This document shows positions 54,049-61,357 of a DNA stretch of 64,000 nt, one piece after another (position 1 is the stretch's first letter; each line of letters opens with the position of its first letter). The notes under the pieces are model-generated. The model did no database searches. It saw nothing but the letters and a program-made list of their open reading frames with translations, and had not been told where the DNA came from. Source of the stretch: Companilactobacillus heilongjiangensis (GTDB taxonomy: Bacteria; Bacillota; Bacilli; Lactobacillales; Lactobacillaceae); contig NZ_CP012559.1 of assembly GCF_000831645.3 (NCBI RefSeq), positions 806,001 through 870,000 of the forward strand. Direction: 5' to 3'. Made by a program: the position numbers and the translations under genes.

Positions 54049-54233
54049 TTTAATATTATGAAAATATAGTTATAATTATGATTTTCAACCGACTAGGTGA
54101 AAATTATCTGCATATGTATTTGGAATTCTGTGTTTTTGGCATTTACCTAGGCATTGAAAAGTAATAACTCAGTATAAACGTTGTTACAGCAGGCATAACA
54201 GTTGCTTATTCAGTTGTTATCACAGAAACAAAC

Positions 54234-54299
54234 TAGTTGGAAGAGCTGAGAGTATTCATATGTCGTGCAGCAGATGAATACTCTCAGCTCTGGAGACGG
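54234..54299 (-). repeat. Interspersed palindromic element, copy 16 (minimal, outer stem only)
   Basis: GGAAGAGCTGAGAGTATTCAT and GATGAATACTCTCAGCTCT are joined by only 12 bases, and both end motifs (AGTTGGAAG and GGAGACGG) are kept. All three inner hairpins are deleted. 54049-54233 contains nothing else recognisable. Confidence 0.88.
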
Positions 54300-54347
54300 A
54301 CCACTTAAATAAAACTTTAATCTTTAAATATATATTTACGCTAAAAG

Positions 54348-54385
54348 AGAGCCATAAATCCTAATTTGTTAGGGTTTATGGCTCT
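54348..54385. terminator. Hairpin with T-tract downstream of copy 16
   Basis: AGAGCCATAAATCCTAA pairs with TTAGGGTTTATGGCTCT, followed by ATTTTTAAT. It has no gene within 280 bp, so it may terminate read-through from gntK. 54386-54653, in front of the LysM gene, shows no element I recognise. Confidence 0.6.
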
Positions 54386-54653
54386 ATTTTTAATCTATTT
54401 ATAACAAAAACGCTAATAAAATAACTAAAAACTTTCAGAATAAGTCATTAATTATGTTTAATTTTATAACTTTATGATTGCTTACACACCAACGAATAAA
54501 CGAACATTTGTTTCATTTACATTACTAAGATTACAGAAAATGGCTTTTTTGTAATTATACAGACGTTGTTGTGTAATAAAACCCTGTTAGTATATGCAAC
54601 ATAGCAAATGAGGGCTAGACAAAATACTTTAAATATAAGGATGTAATCAATTC

Positions 54654-55322
54654 ATGAAAAAAGTTTTATCAATCGCTTTAGTAAGTACTATGGCATTAAC
54701 AGCAATCGCAGCATCAACTAAGACTGCTCAAGCTGCAGTAATTCTCGACAATCACCATGTTCAAGTTGAAGCAGGGGATACTTATAAAGATATCGCTGCT
54801 AACGCTGGCGTAACAATCGCTGAACTAGAACAAGCAAATGGCCGTGAAATCGGTGGATTTGACTTAATTTTCCCAGGTGAAACAGTTACATTGCCAGGTG
54901 CAACAACACAAGTTGCTACACAACAACCATCAACAACACAAGCAGCTGCTGAAGATACAAGTTACCAAGCTCCTGCACAACAAGCTACACAAGTACAAGC
55001 ACCAGCACCAGCACAAACACAAACTGCTTCTACACAAGCTACAACTCAAACTGGTACATCACAAGGAACATTCAAGATTTCTTTCTATGATCCAGCTGTA
55101 CTAGGTTCAAACATGGGTTATAGCGGTGTTGCTGCTAACCTTTCAGTATTCCCTAAGGGTACAACTCTTAAGATTACACTTTCTGACGGTACAGTATTGA
55201 TCAGAACAGTTAACGATACAGGTACATTTGCATACAGTAACCCTAACCAATTAGACGTTGCTATGCCAAATAACCAAATTCCTTCATACGGTGTTACAAC
55301 AGCATCTGTTGAAGTACTTTAA
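54654..55322 (+). CDS. Secreted LysM protein with 3D/double-psi beta-barrel-like domain
   Basis: The 222-residue protein has a signal peptide (MKKVLSIALVSTMALTAIAA, cleavage probably after AQA), one LysM domain (residues 35-80, with VQVEAGDTYKDIAANAG), a long Gln/Thr/Ala-rich linker (82-140), and a C-terminal domain with SFYDPAVLGSNMGYSG, RTVNDTGTF and LDVAMPNN that resembles RlpA-like or 3D barrels. It would bind peptidoglycan; whether it cuts glycan is unknown. The upstream 260 bp are gene-free and very AT-rich, suggesting a long leader. The ribosome site AAGGATG is about 12 bases from the start. A strong terminator follows. Confidence 0.85.
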   Translation: MKKVLSIALVSTMALTAIAASTKTAQAAVILDNHHVQVEAGDTYKDIAANAGVTIAELEQANGREIGGFDLIFPGETVTLPGATTQVATQQPSTTQAAAEDTSYQAPAQQATQVQAPAPAQTQTASTQATTQTGTSQGTFKISFYDPAVLGSNMGYSGVAANLSVFPKGTTLKITLSDGTVLIRTVNDTGTFAYSNPNQLDVAMPNNQIPSYGVTTASVEVL

Positions 55323-55340
55323 TACAAGATAAATCTGTTT

Positions 55341-55375
55341 AAAAAAAGACTTGATAATATATCAGGTCTTTTTTT
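55341..55375 (+). terminator. Terminator of the LysM gene
   Basis: AAAAAGACTTGATA pairs with TATCAGGTCTTTTT. A palindromic element starts 4 bp later. Confidence 0.88.
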
Positions 55376-55378
55376 GTT

Positions 55379-55561
55379 GCCGTCTCCAGAGCTGAGAGTA
55401 TTCATATGCTACACGGCACGGTCCGAGCCAAAATACGGTCTCGGCCCTCGGTTGAAGCCTTTTCAAAGACCGAAAAGTCTCCAACACGTCCGGTGGTGTA
55501 AGTGGCTAAAGCCACAACGCCACTTTTGCAGCATATGAATACTCTCAGCTCTTCCGACTAC
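55379..55561 (+). repeat. Interspersed palindromic element, copy 17 (subtype A, forward)
   Basis: Outer arms CAGAGCTGAGAGTATTCATATGC and GCATATGAATACTCTCAGCTCT pair. Stem 2 is CCTTTTC / GAAAAG and stem 3 is TGGCTAAAGCCA. It lies directly behind the LysM terminator. Confidence 0.92.
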
Positions 55562-55616
55562 TTTATAATTAAATGTTTATATAAAGTCGTTTATATAAAG
55601 TTCTAATATTCAACCC

Positions 55617-55925
55617 TCAATTTTTCATTAAAGATAAAGCTTGATGCAACACATTTTCTCCATTCATGGTTCCGTAATCTTTCATATCGATAACTTCCAT
55701 TGGAACGTTGACTTCCTTGATTATGTTATTGAATAGGAATTTAATTTGTGGACCAAGTAAGATTACGGAAGGATGGTGGAGCTTTGCCTCTTGGGGAATT
55801 GCCGAGCTATTTGTGGCAAAAATATTAACGTCGATATTTTCTTTCTTCGCTGCTTTGGTCATCTTTGTTACTAACAGAGAGCTGGACATACCTCCAGCGC
55901 AAGCTAACATAATTGTTTTAGTCAT
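55617..55925 (-). CDS. Orphan PTS EIIB, lactose/cellobiose family
   Basis: The 102-residue protein is a single EIIB domain with the active cysteine in LACAGGMSSSLLVTKM (Cys9) and the later NSSAIPQEAK and LLGPQIKFL. It would take phosphate from an EIIA and pass it to a sugar. No EIIA or EIIC lies nearby, so it must work with subunits encoded elsewhere or be a leftover. ATG 55925 is chosen: AAGGAGG lies 6 bases upstream; the longer frame from 56000 has no ribosome site. The decayed genes upstream suggest a reduced locus. Confidence 0.85.
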   Translation of the reverse strand: MTKTIMLACAGGMSSSLLVTKMTKAAKKENIDVNIFATNSSAIPQEAKLHHPSVILLGPQIKFLFNNIIKEVNVPMEVIDMKDYGTMNGENVLHQALSLMKN

Positions 55926-56035
55926 CGTGATCCTCCTTAAATCTACATTATGGTCAGTATATTCTTGAGTTTGAATTTCGACAAGACAGAAAAAGAACAA
56001 AGCATGATTGGAAATTAACCATACTTTGTTCCATT

Positions 56036-56164
56036 CTAAGCATCCTTAGTTTTAGTAACTTTGGCAAAATCTTTACAATATATGGCTATCAATAGGATGG
56101 TCACAATTAGTAATAGTAATAATGCCGCTGTCATAATATTATGAATACCGTTTGATCTAATCTG
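56036..56164 (-). pseudogene. C-terminal remnant of a transporter gene (MFS-like)
   Basis: A minus-strand frame of 42 codons without a start ends in a hydrophobic helix LLLLLIVTILLIAIYC followed by a charged tail KDFAKVTKTKDA and a stop. It looks like the last helix and tail of a secondary transporter. It stays open up to a stop codon at 56165-56167, next to the LysR-like remnant. Confidence 0.5.
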
Positions 56165-56167
56165 TCA

Positions 56168-56264
56168 TCCGGGTCATACTTTTATTTATCGGAAGAACCG
56201 TCAACTGACACCAATTGCACAATCATTTATTGACCATGTTTCTGCTGAAATCAAGGCCATGTAG
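56168..56264 (+). pseudogene. C-terminal remnant of a LysR-type regulator gene
   Basis: The plus-strand frame ends TFIYRKNRQLTPIAQSFIDH and a short tail before the stop at 56262-56264, the usual C-terminus of LysR effector domains. No start or HTH exists. Together with the divergent transporter tail it marks a deletion that removed the 5' parts of both genes and the promoter region between them. Confidence 0.5.
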
Positions 56265-56353
56265 TTTATAAAAATTATAAAATTTCTAATAAACTCACTG
56301 GCTTATAAAGGAGTTTAATCCTATACTTGATATCAAAGAGGGAGTGAACGTAA

Positions 56354-57781
56354 ATGAAAAATACAAGTTCCGATTGTACTGAAATTCTAGTTGGTAAAGC
56401 CGCTAGTATGGATGGTTCCACTATTGTCGCCCGTAATGAAGACGGTTATGGTCCAATCAATCCGATTAAATTTGTTGCTCATGAAGCAAAAGATCAAAAA
56501 GATGCTTTTTATGTTTCTATAACTACTGGTGTTAAAGTGCCGCTACCTGATCACGCTTATCGTTACACCGCTACACCACAGGCTGACCAAAGTGATGGAC
56601 AGTATGAAGAAGCTGGTATCAACGAGTATAACGTCGGTATGAGTTCAACTGAAACTACCGCAACTAATGCTCGAGTTTTAGGCTATGATCCACTAGTTCA
56701 TGATGGTGTCGATGAAGAGGCAATGTTGACTTTGGTCTTGCCATACGTCAAAACTGCTAAGGAAGGTGCCATTCGTTTAGGTGCTTTGCTAGAAAAATAT
56801 GGTACTGGTGAATGCAACAGTATCGCCTTTAATGATAAAGATGAAATTTGGTTATTAGAAACCGCTGGTGGTCACCACTGGGCTGCAATGCGTTTGCCTG
56901 AAGATACGTACGCTATCGTACCTAACCAGACCGTTATGCAAGAAGTTGATGCTAATGATACTGATAACTTCTTGGTTGCGACTGATTTAGTTGAATTTGT
57001 AGAAAAGCATCATTTAAATCCTCAACCAGGACACTTTAACTTCCGTGAGATTTTCGGTACTCAAAGTGAAGCCGATGCTTATTACAACACACCTCGTACA
57101 TGGTATGGTCAAAAGTTATTCAATCCAGAAATTGAACAGGAACCAACTGCTCAAGATATGCCAATGGTTAGAAAACCAAGTAAGAAATTGGCAATTGAAG
57201 ATGTTGAAAACTTCCTATCATCACACTATAACGGTACCAAGTATGATCCATTCGGAACATTTGCTTCCGGAACAGCTGCTGAACAACGTCAGTTCCGTTC
57301 AATCGCTATGGACCGTAATCAAGCTTCATCAATTCTTCAAATTAGAAATGATGTTGACGAAAATCACGCTGCTGTACAATGGTTGTCATTAGGATTCTTT
57401 GCATACAGTCCATACGTGCCTTTCTATACAAATATTAAAGACACTCCAGAAGACTACAAGAATACAACGAATGATGTTGATATCAATAATGTTTATTGGT
57501 TAGAGAAGACATTATCAGTTATGATTGAACCACATTATCACGAATACTCAGATATGATTCATGCCTACTTAGAGGGATGTCAATCATATGGTCGTCAACG
57601 TTTGGAAATCACTGATCAAGTTATTGATGGTTTCAACGACGACGTTGCTGGATTCCTAACTGAAAGTAACATGAAGACAGCAGGCAAAATTTCAAGTCGA
57701 ACACATAAATTGTTTGATGAAATTGTTAAAAAAGGCTTGATGCTTTCTAAGACAACTTGGGAAAAAGGACAGAACCTTTAA
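56354..57781 (+). CDS. pepD: Dipeptidase, C69 family
   Basis: The 475-residue enzyme belongs to the N-terminal nucleophile family C69: Cys8 in SSDCTEILVGKAASMDGS becomes the catalytic N-terminal residue after processing. Further family features are ARNEDGYGP, GMSSTETTATN and ECNSIAFNDKDEIWLLETAGGHHWAAMR. It splits dipeptides of broad specificity in the cytoplasm, feeding amino acids from casein or other proteins. GAGGGAG lies before the ATG. A terminator follows at 57804. Confidence 0.92.
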   Translation: MKNTSSDCTEILVGKAASMDGSTIVARNEDGYGPINPIKFVAHEAKDQKDAFYVSITTGVKVPLPDHAYRYTATPQADQSDGQYEEAGINEYNVGMSSTETTATNARVLGYDPLVHDGVDEEAMLTLVLPYVKTAKEGAIRLGALLEKYGTGECNSIAFNDKDEIWLLETAGGHHWAAMRLPEDTYAIVPNQTVMQEVDANDTDNFLVATDLVEFVEKHHLNPQPGHFNFREIFGTQSEADAYYNTPRTWYGQKLFNPEIEQEPTAQDMPMVRKPSKKLAIEDVENFLSSHYNGTKYDPFGTFASGTAAEQRQFRSIAMDRNQASSILQIRNDVDENHAAVQWLSLGFFAYSPYVPFYTNIKDTPEDYKNTTNDVDINNVYWLEKTLSVMIEPHYHEYSDMIHAYLEGCQSYGRQRLEITDQVIDGFNDDVAGFLTESNMKTAGKISSRTHKLFDEIVKKGLMLSKTTWEKGQNL

Positions 57782-57803
57782 TTTAATAAAGTTTGGAATA
57801 AGG

Positions 57804-57833
57804 GACTTGGGGAAATTGCTCAAGTCTTTTTTT
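57804..57833 (+). terminator. Terminator of pepD
   Basis: GACTTG pairs with CAAGTC around a 10-base loop, followed by seven T residues. Confidence 0.75.
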
Positions 57834-57891
57834 GTTGACTATGGTTTTATTTGTTTTAAACTTTGGTAATAAATCAAATTTTGGTGAATTT

Positions 57892-58725
57892 ATGAAAAAA
57901 ATTAAATGGCTTTTATTACTATTTGTGGCAATTATTGTTGGTTATACGACTGAACAGAATGTTTCCGCTAGTTCCAAACGACAAATGCCAACGTTATTTT
58001 TCCATGGCTTTGGCGGTACAGCACATTCAATGGACTACTTAATTGACCAATCACAGCGCGATGGCTTCGCTACAAGAACATTAACCATCGTTGTAACGCC
58101 CAAAGGAAAAGTTAAAACATACGGAACTTGGCTGCAGAAAGCTAGGAATCCCGAGATTCAAGTATTATTCGAAAACAATCATGAATCAGATTATCATCAT
58201 ACCGCAATGTGGATTGATTCAATTTTAAAAGTTTTGCACAAGCAGTACGGAGTCACACGTTTTAATGCGGTAGCCCATTCATGGGGTAATAACGCCGTTA
58301 TGTATTATTTAGAAAATTACAGTCAAAAAAAGAACCAACCTCAGATTGATTCCTTAGTAAATATTGCTGCTCCAATGCAAGTATTGAATCGAGACATATA
58401 TCGTCGCAACGATTGGCGCTATTCTAACCAGTTGAATAAAGATTTCAATTCATACGTCGAACCGAATTCAACAATTCGAAACCTTCATATTAGAGAATTG
58501 AATATTATGGGACAACTCAGTCCAGAAGATCATTTTGATAAAGCAGTGCCAGTTTCATCAGCCAAATCGTTACGCCGAGTATTTAAGGGACCACATCAGT
58601 CATATGAATCTCGGATATTTACAGGACCAAGAGCAGAACACAGTGCTTTAACAAGGAGAAATCCTAAAGTTTTACATGATATTGAGCATTTCTTGTGGGT
58701 GAGAGGTTCAAACAAGAAAAATTAG
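57892..58725 (+). CDS. Secreted alpha/beta hydrolase (DUF915 family)
   Basis: The 277-residue protein has a signal peptide or N-terminal anchor (KKIKWLLLLFVAIIVGYTT) and an alpha/beta-hydrolase fold with LFFHGFGGTAHSM and the nucleophile elbow AHSWGN near residue 140; the catalytic His is likely in the closing segment (RAEHSALTRR). DUF915 members are esterase/lipase-like proteins of lactic acid bacteria without a known substrate. ATG 57892 is chosen because it opens directly on the signal peptide; ribosome site GGTGA is weak. Translation from 57832 would start inside the pepD terminator. Confidence 0.82.
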   Translation: MKKIKWLLLLFVAIIVGYTTEQNVSASSKRQMPTLFFHGFGGTAHSMDYLIDQSQRDGFATRTLTIVVTPKGKVKTYGTWLQKARNPEIQVLFENNHESDYHHTAMWIDSILKVLHKQYGVTRFNAVAHSWGNNAVMYYLENYSQKKNQPQIDSLVNIAAPMQVLNRDIYRRNDWRYSNQLNKDFNSYVEPNSTIRNLHIRELNIMGQLSPEDHFDKAVPVSSAKSLRRVFKGPHQSYESRIFTGPRAEHSALTRRNPKVLHDIEHFLWVRGSNKKN

Positions 58726-58758
58726 AATTAGGTTTATTATTGTCCAGAGTATAAAAAT

Positions 58759-58940
58759 AGGCGGAAGGAATGAGAATATTTACCCGCTGTGGGTGTGGCG
58801 TTAGAGCTTTAGCTCTTACACCACCGGGCGTGTTTGGAGACTTACCGGTTTTTGGTAAGGCTTCAAACCGAGGTTCGAGACCGAACTTTGGCTCGAGCCG
58901 GTCCGCATAGCAGATGAATATTCTCAGTCCTGGAGCTGGC
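58759..58940 (-). repeat. Interspersed palindromic element, copy 18 (subtype A, reverse)
   Basis: Outer arms GGAATGAGAATATTTACC and a partner with GAATATTCTCAGTCC pair with few mismatches. Stem 2 AGACTTACC / GGTAAGGCT and stem 3 AGAGCTTTAGCTCT are intact. The end reads GGAGCTGGC, a variant of GGAGACGGC. Confidence 0.9.
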
Positions 58941-59045
58941 AACTTTGAAAAGTACATTTAATTACATAACAAATTCATTATTTCGTCACATTTTTTCTTT
59001 AGAGTAATACATTGAAAACAATAAATCGAAAAAATAGGTGACAAA

Positions 59046-59198
59046 ATGAATTTTTTATTAATGACATCAGTTTTCATCCTAGGACTGTTGCTATTTAAGT
59101 TTGGCGGCCACGTTCAAAACAGTAAGGCAGCAAAATTCTTTTATTTTATCGGTACACTGAATGTCCTACTTGCCATGTATATTGCTTGGCCAAAATAA
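59046..59198 (+). CDS. 50-residue membrane protein
   Basis: The 50-codon frame begins with ATG 4 bases after AGGTGA and encodes two hydrophobic segments (FLLMTSVFILGLLLF and FFYFIGTLNVLLAMYIAW) separated by a polar, Lys-containing turn GGHVQNSKAAK. It is followed by a strong terminator 0-2 bp after the stop codon, which supports a real gene. I do not recognise the family; a small two-helix membrane protein is all that can be said. Confidence 0.6.
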   Translation: MNFLLMTSVFILGLLLFKFGGHVQNSKAAKFFYFIGTLNVLLAMYIAWPK

Positions 59199-59237
59199 AA
59201 ATCCCTAAATCATTTAACGTGATTTAAGGGATTTTTT
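59197..59237. terminator. Bidirectional terminator between the 50-residue gene and the ACT-domain gene
   Basis: AAAATCCCTAAATCA pairs with TGATTTAAGGGATTTT, with T-runs on both strands. Confidence 0.85.
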
Positions 59238-59243
59238 AGTATA

Positions 59244-59678
59244 TTATTCGATTGAAATTAGACGAACGTTGTCAACAAAGTCAGATAACTTTAATTTATC
59301 AATAAGATCGTCAATCGTGCCATTTAAGTGACTAATATCGAGTGAAATCACAACGGTAGCGATGTTATGAATAGGAATATTTTGATTAATGGTCAAAATA
59401 CTGGCGTTAGATTCGGAAATATCTACTAATACTTTGGAAAGGATGCCTTGTTCATGATGCAACATCATCGATATAACAGCTTTACGGTCAGTCATATCTT
59501 CGTCAGGTAGGAAAACTAAATCCTTATATTTATAGTATGTACCACGGCTAATACCAACTTCTTTAACCGCTTCGCTAACGTTATGAACTTTTCTAGTTTC
59601 AAGCAAATTCCGTGCTTTGATTACCCGATCAAAGGATTCAGGAAGAATAGAACTATCAACAATATAATATTTTTCCAC
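59244..59678 (-). CDS. ACT-domain protein, PheB-like (UPF0735)
   Basis: The 144-residue protein has a short N-terminal HTH-like part (VHNVSEAVKEVGISRGTYYKYKD, residues 32-55) and a C-terminal ACT domain (from VISMMLHHEQGILSKVLVDIS) that normally binds amino acids such as Phe. The family is called PheB or UPF0735 and is often annotated as ACT domain protein; its role is unclear. The start is GTG 59678, 8 bases after GAGGAG. Monocistronic. Confidence 0.85.
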   Translation of the reverse strand: MEKYYIVDSSILPESFDRVIKARNLLETRKVHNVSEAVKEVGISRGTYYKYKDLVFLPDEDMTDRKAVISMMLHHEQGILSKVLVDISESNASILTINQNIPIHNIATVVISLDISHLNGTIDDLIDKLKLSDFVDNVRLISIE

Positions 59679-59789
59679 GACTTTTTCTCCTCACTAAATT
59701 CTATTTACAGATTGAAATATTTAATTATTTACTTAATTATTTATTGGATAAATTAATAAATATAGTACGTTTGGTGTTAGTTAAATATC

Positions 59790-59982
59790 CCGTCTCCAGA
59801 GCTGGGAAATATTCACAAGCTGTGCGGAACGGTCCGAGCCAAAAGGCGGTCTCGAACCTCGGTTTGAAGCCTTGACAAGGTTCGTTAAGTCTCCAAACAC
59901 GTCCGGTGGTATAAGTATGGGAGATTCCTCCCATACTTATACCACTACCACGGCACACAAATATTTCCCAGCTCTTACGACT
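59790..59982 (+). repeat. Interspersed palindromic element, copy 19 (subtype A, forward; GGGAAATATT subgroup)
   Basis: The third hairpin is enlarged to AGTATGGGAG / CTCCCATACT with a longer TGGTATA extension, as in copy 8 but with different bases in both arms. The right flank up to about 60100 matches the flanks of copies 8 and 12. The right end reads TTACGACTA. Confidence 0.92.
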
Positions 59983-60155
59983 AAATTAATTGTTATTAAT
60001 TGAATGTAAAAGTATTCAAATGTAGTTCCGTTCAATTAATTCATTGGCCATGAGATATTTGTAATAGGTTCTCGACTAACAACTGTGTATATGGTAATTA
60101 ATGCTAATGTATTGTTTTAGGACTTAAATAATCTATTTAATTATTTGCAATAAAT

Positions 60156-60338
60156 AAGTCGGAAGGACTGAGAACATTCACCCGCTGTGGGTGTGGCGTT
60201 ATGGCTTTAGCCATTACACCACCGGGCGTGTTTGGAGACTTACCGGTCTGTGGTAAGGCTTCAAACCGAGGTTCGAGACCGTACTGTGGCTCGGGCCGGT
60301 CCGCATAGCAGGTCAATGTTCTCAGTCCTGGAGACGGC
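60156..60338 (-). repeat. Interspersed palindromic element, copy 20 (subtype A, reverse)
   Basis: Outer arms GGACTGAGAACATTCACC and a partner with GAATGTTCTCAGTCC-type complement pair; stem 2 is AGACTTACC / GGTAAGGCT and stem 3 is TGGCTTTAGCCA. It lies 88 bp before the oxidoreductase start. 59983-60155 holds only the conserved flank of copy 19. Confidence 0.92.
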
Positions 60339-60425
60339 CTATCTTTTAAATTATATCATTGTGCAGTTTTGTTTGGTTTAAAGATTTGGCTTTTTTTGCT
60401 ATCCTATTAGTGATCGGAGATGTTA

Positions 60426-61121
60426 ATGTTGAAGACTTTAATAATAGTTTCACACCCAGAGATTAATAATTCTCAGACACAACAATTTTTGATGCAAGGT
60501 GCAAAACTACAAGATGTTACTTGGCATCATGTCGAGGAATTAACAAAAATCGATATTAATAAAGAACAGGCGTTGCTACGTGATAGCGACCGAATAATTT
60601 TTCAATTCCCCCTCTATTGGTACGCTGCCCCAGAAGGACTTAAGCGCTGGGAAGACAAAGTACTGACACGTAATTTTGTTTACGGCGATGGCGACGATAA
60701 TTTAGGTGACAAAGAGTTTGGAATTGTCGTAAGTACTGGTATGCCATTGAAAGAATTCCGTCGTGGTGGCAGTGAGAATATTACGATTGACGAAATTATG
60801 GCTCCATATCGCGCTATAGCTGATCGTGCAAAAATGCAGATTTTGCCAACCTTTACGATAGCTCAGTTTGGTTATTTGAATGACCAGGAGCAGATGCAAT
60901 TATTGATCGATTATCAACGTTACCTGACACAAGAGTATCCAGATACGCTCAGCAGCCGTCAAAAATGGTTTGAAAGAGAATTTACTGACCGTTTTAAGAA
61001 CTTTAACGATACTAGCTGTGCTGAATGTGAAACAATTTTAAATACGTTTATCCAACGCCGCGAAGACTTGGAACAATTGAAGAGTACTATTGGCTTGATC
61101 AAGCAAGGGGAGGATGAGTAA
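60426..61121 (+). CDS. NAD(P)H-dependent oxidoreductase, flavodoxin-like (KefF/MdaB type)
   Basis: The roughly 231-residue protein has a flavodoxin-like fold typical of NAD(P)H:quinone oxidoreductases: LIIVSHPEINNSQTQ at the start, IIFQFPLYWYAAPEGLKRWEDKVL near residue 58 and VSTGMPLKEFRRGG near 105. It would bind FMN or FAD and reduce quinones. The C-terminal 60 residues are longer than in short relatives. ATG 60426 is chosen, 6 bases after GGAG; an ATG at 60420 is too close to it. A 61-codon gene follows 2 bp later. Confidence 0.87.
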   Translation: MLKTLIIVSHPEINNSQTQQFLMQGAKLQDVTWHHVEELTKIDINKEQALLRDSDRIIFQFPLYWYAAPEGLKRWEDKVLTRNFVYGDGDDNLGDKEFGIVVSTGMPLKEFRRGGSENITIDEIMAPYRAIADRAKMQILPTFTIAQFGYLNDQEQMQLLIDYQRYLTQEYPDTLSSRQKWFEREFTDRFKNFNDTSCAECETILNTFIQRREDLEQLKSTIGLIKQGEDE

Positions 61122-61123
61122 GC

Positions 61124-61309
61124 ATGGATGATAATGAAAATGGAATTTGGCTGGAAAAACAAGTTGATGACCTATCTAAGAAACAACAAGCTTATGAAAA
61201 CCGAGCCTTTTTAGCTGCAATGAAAAAAGTTGTTCAAGAACAGAATCGGCGTTCAGAACAACTAAAAGGTGAAGTCGACGGCAGACTTTGGAATCATGAA
61301 CAGTGGTAA
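61124..61309 (+). CDS. Small charged protein of 61 residues
   Basis: The frame starts 2 bp after the oxidoreductase stop codon and has GGAGG 10 bases upstream. The protein is hydrophilic and probably a single helix with coiled-coil tendency (LEKQVDDLSKKQQAYENRAFL). It is followed by a terminator. I do not recognise the family; co-transcription with the oxidoreductase suggests a partner protein. Confidence 0.65.
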   Translation: MDDNENGIWLEKQVDDLSKKQQAYENRAFLAAMKKVVQEQNRRSEQLKGEVDGRLWNHEQW

Positions 61310-61311
61310 AT

Positions 61312-61353
61312 AAAAAGAAGGATTAGTAATTAAATTACTGATCCTTCTTTTTT
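61312..61353. terminator. Bidirectional terminator after the 61-residue gene
   Basis: AAAAAGAAGGATTAGTAATT pairs with a partner ending GATCCTTCTTTTTT. Confidence 0.85.
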
Positions 61354-61357
61354 CAGC

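Noticed and set aside
54386-54653. c-di-AMP or other riboswitch before the LysM gene
   Set aside because: The gap is long and AT-rich, but I could not find the conserved blocks of any known riboswitch.
2711-60338. Elements as CRISPR repeats
   Set aside because: They are scattered singly with no regular spacers and no cas genes.
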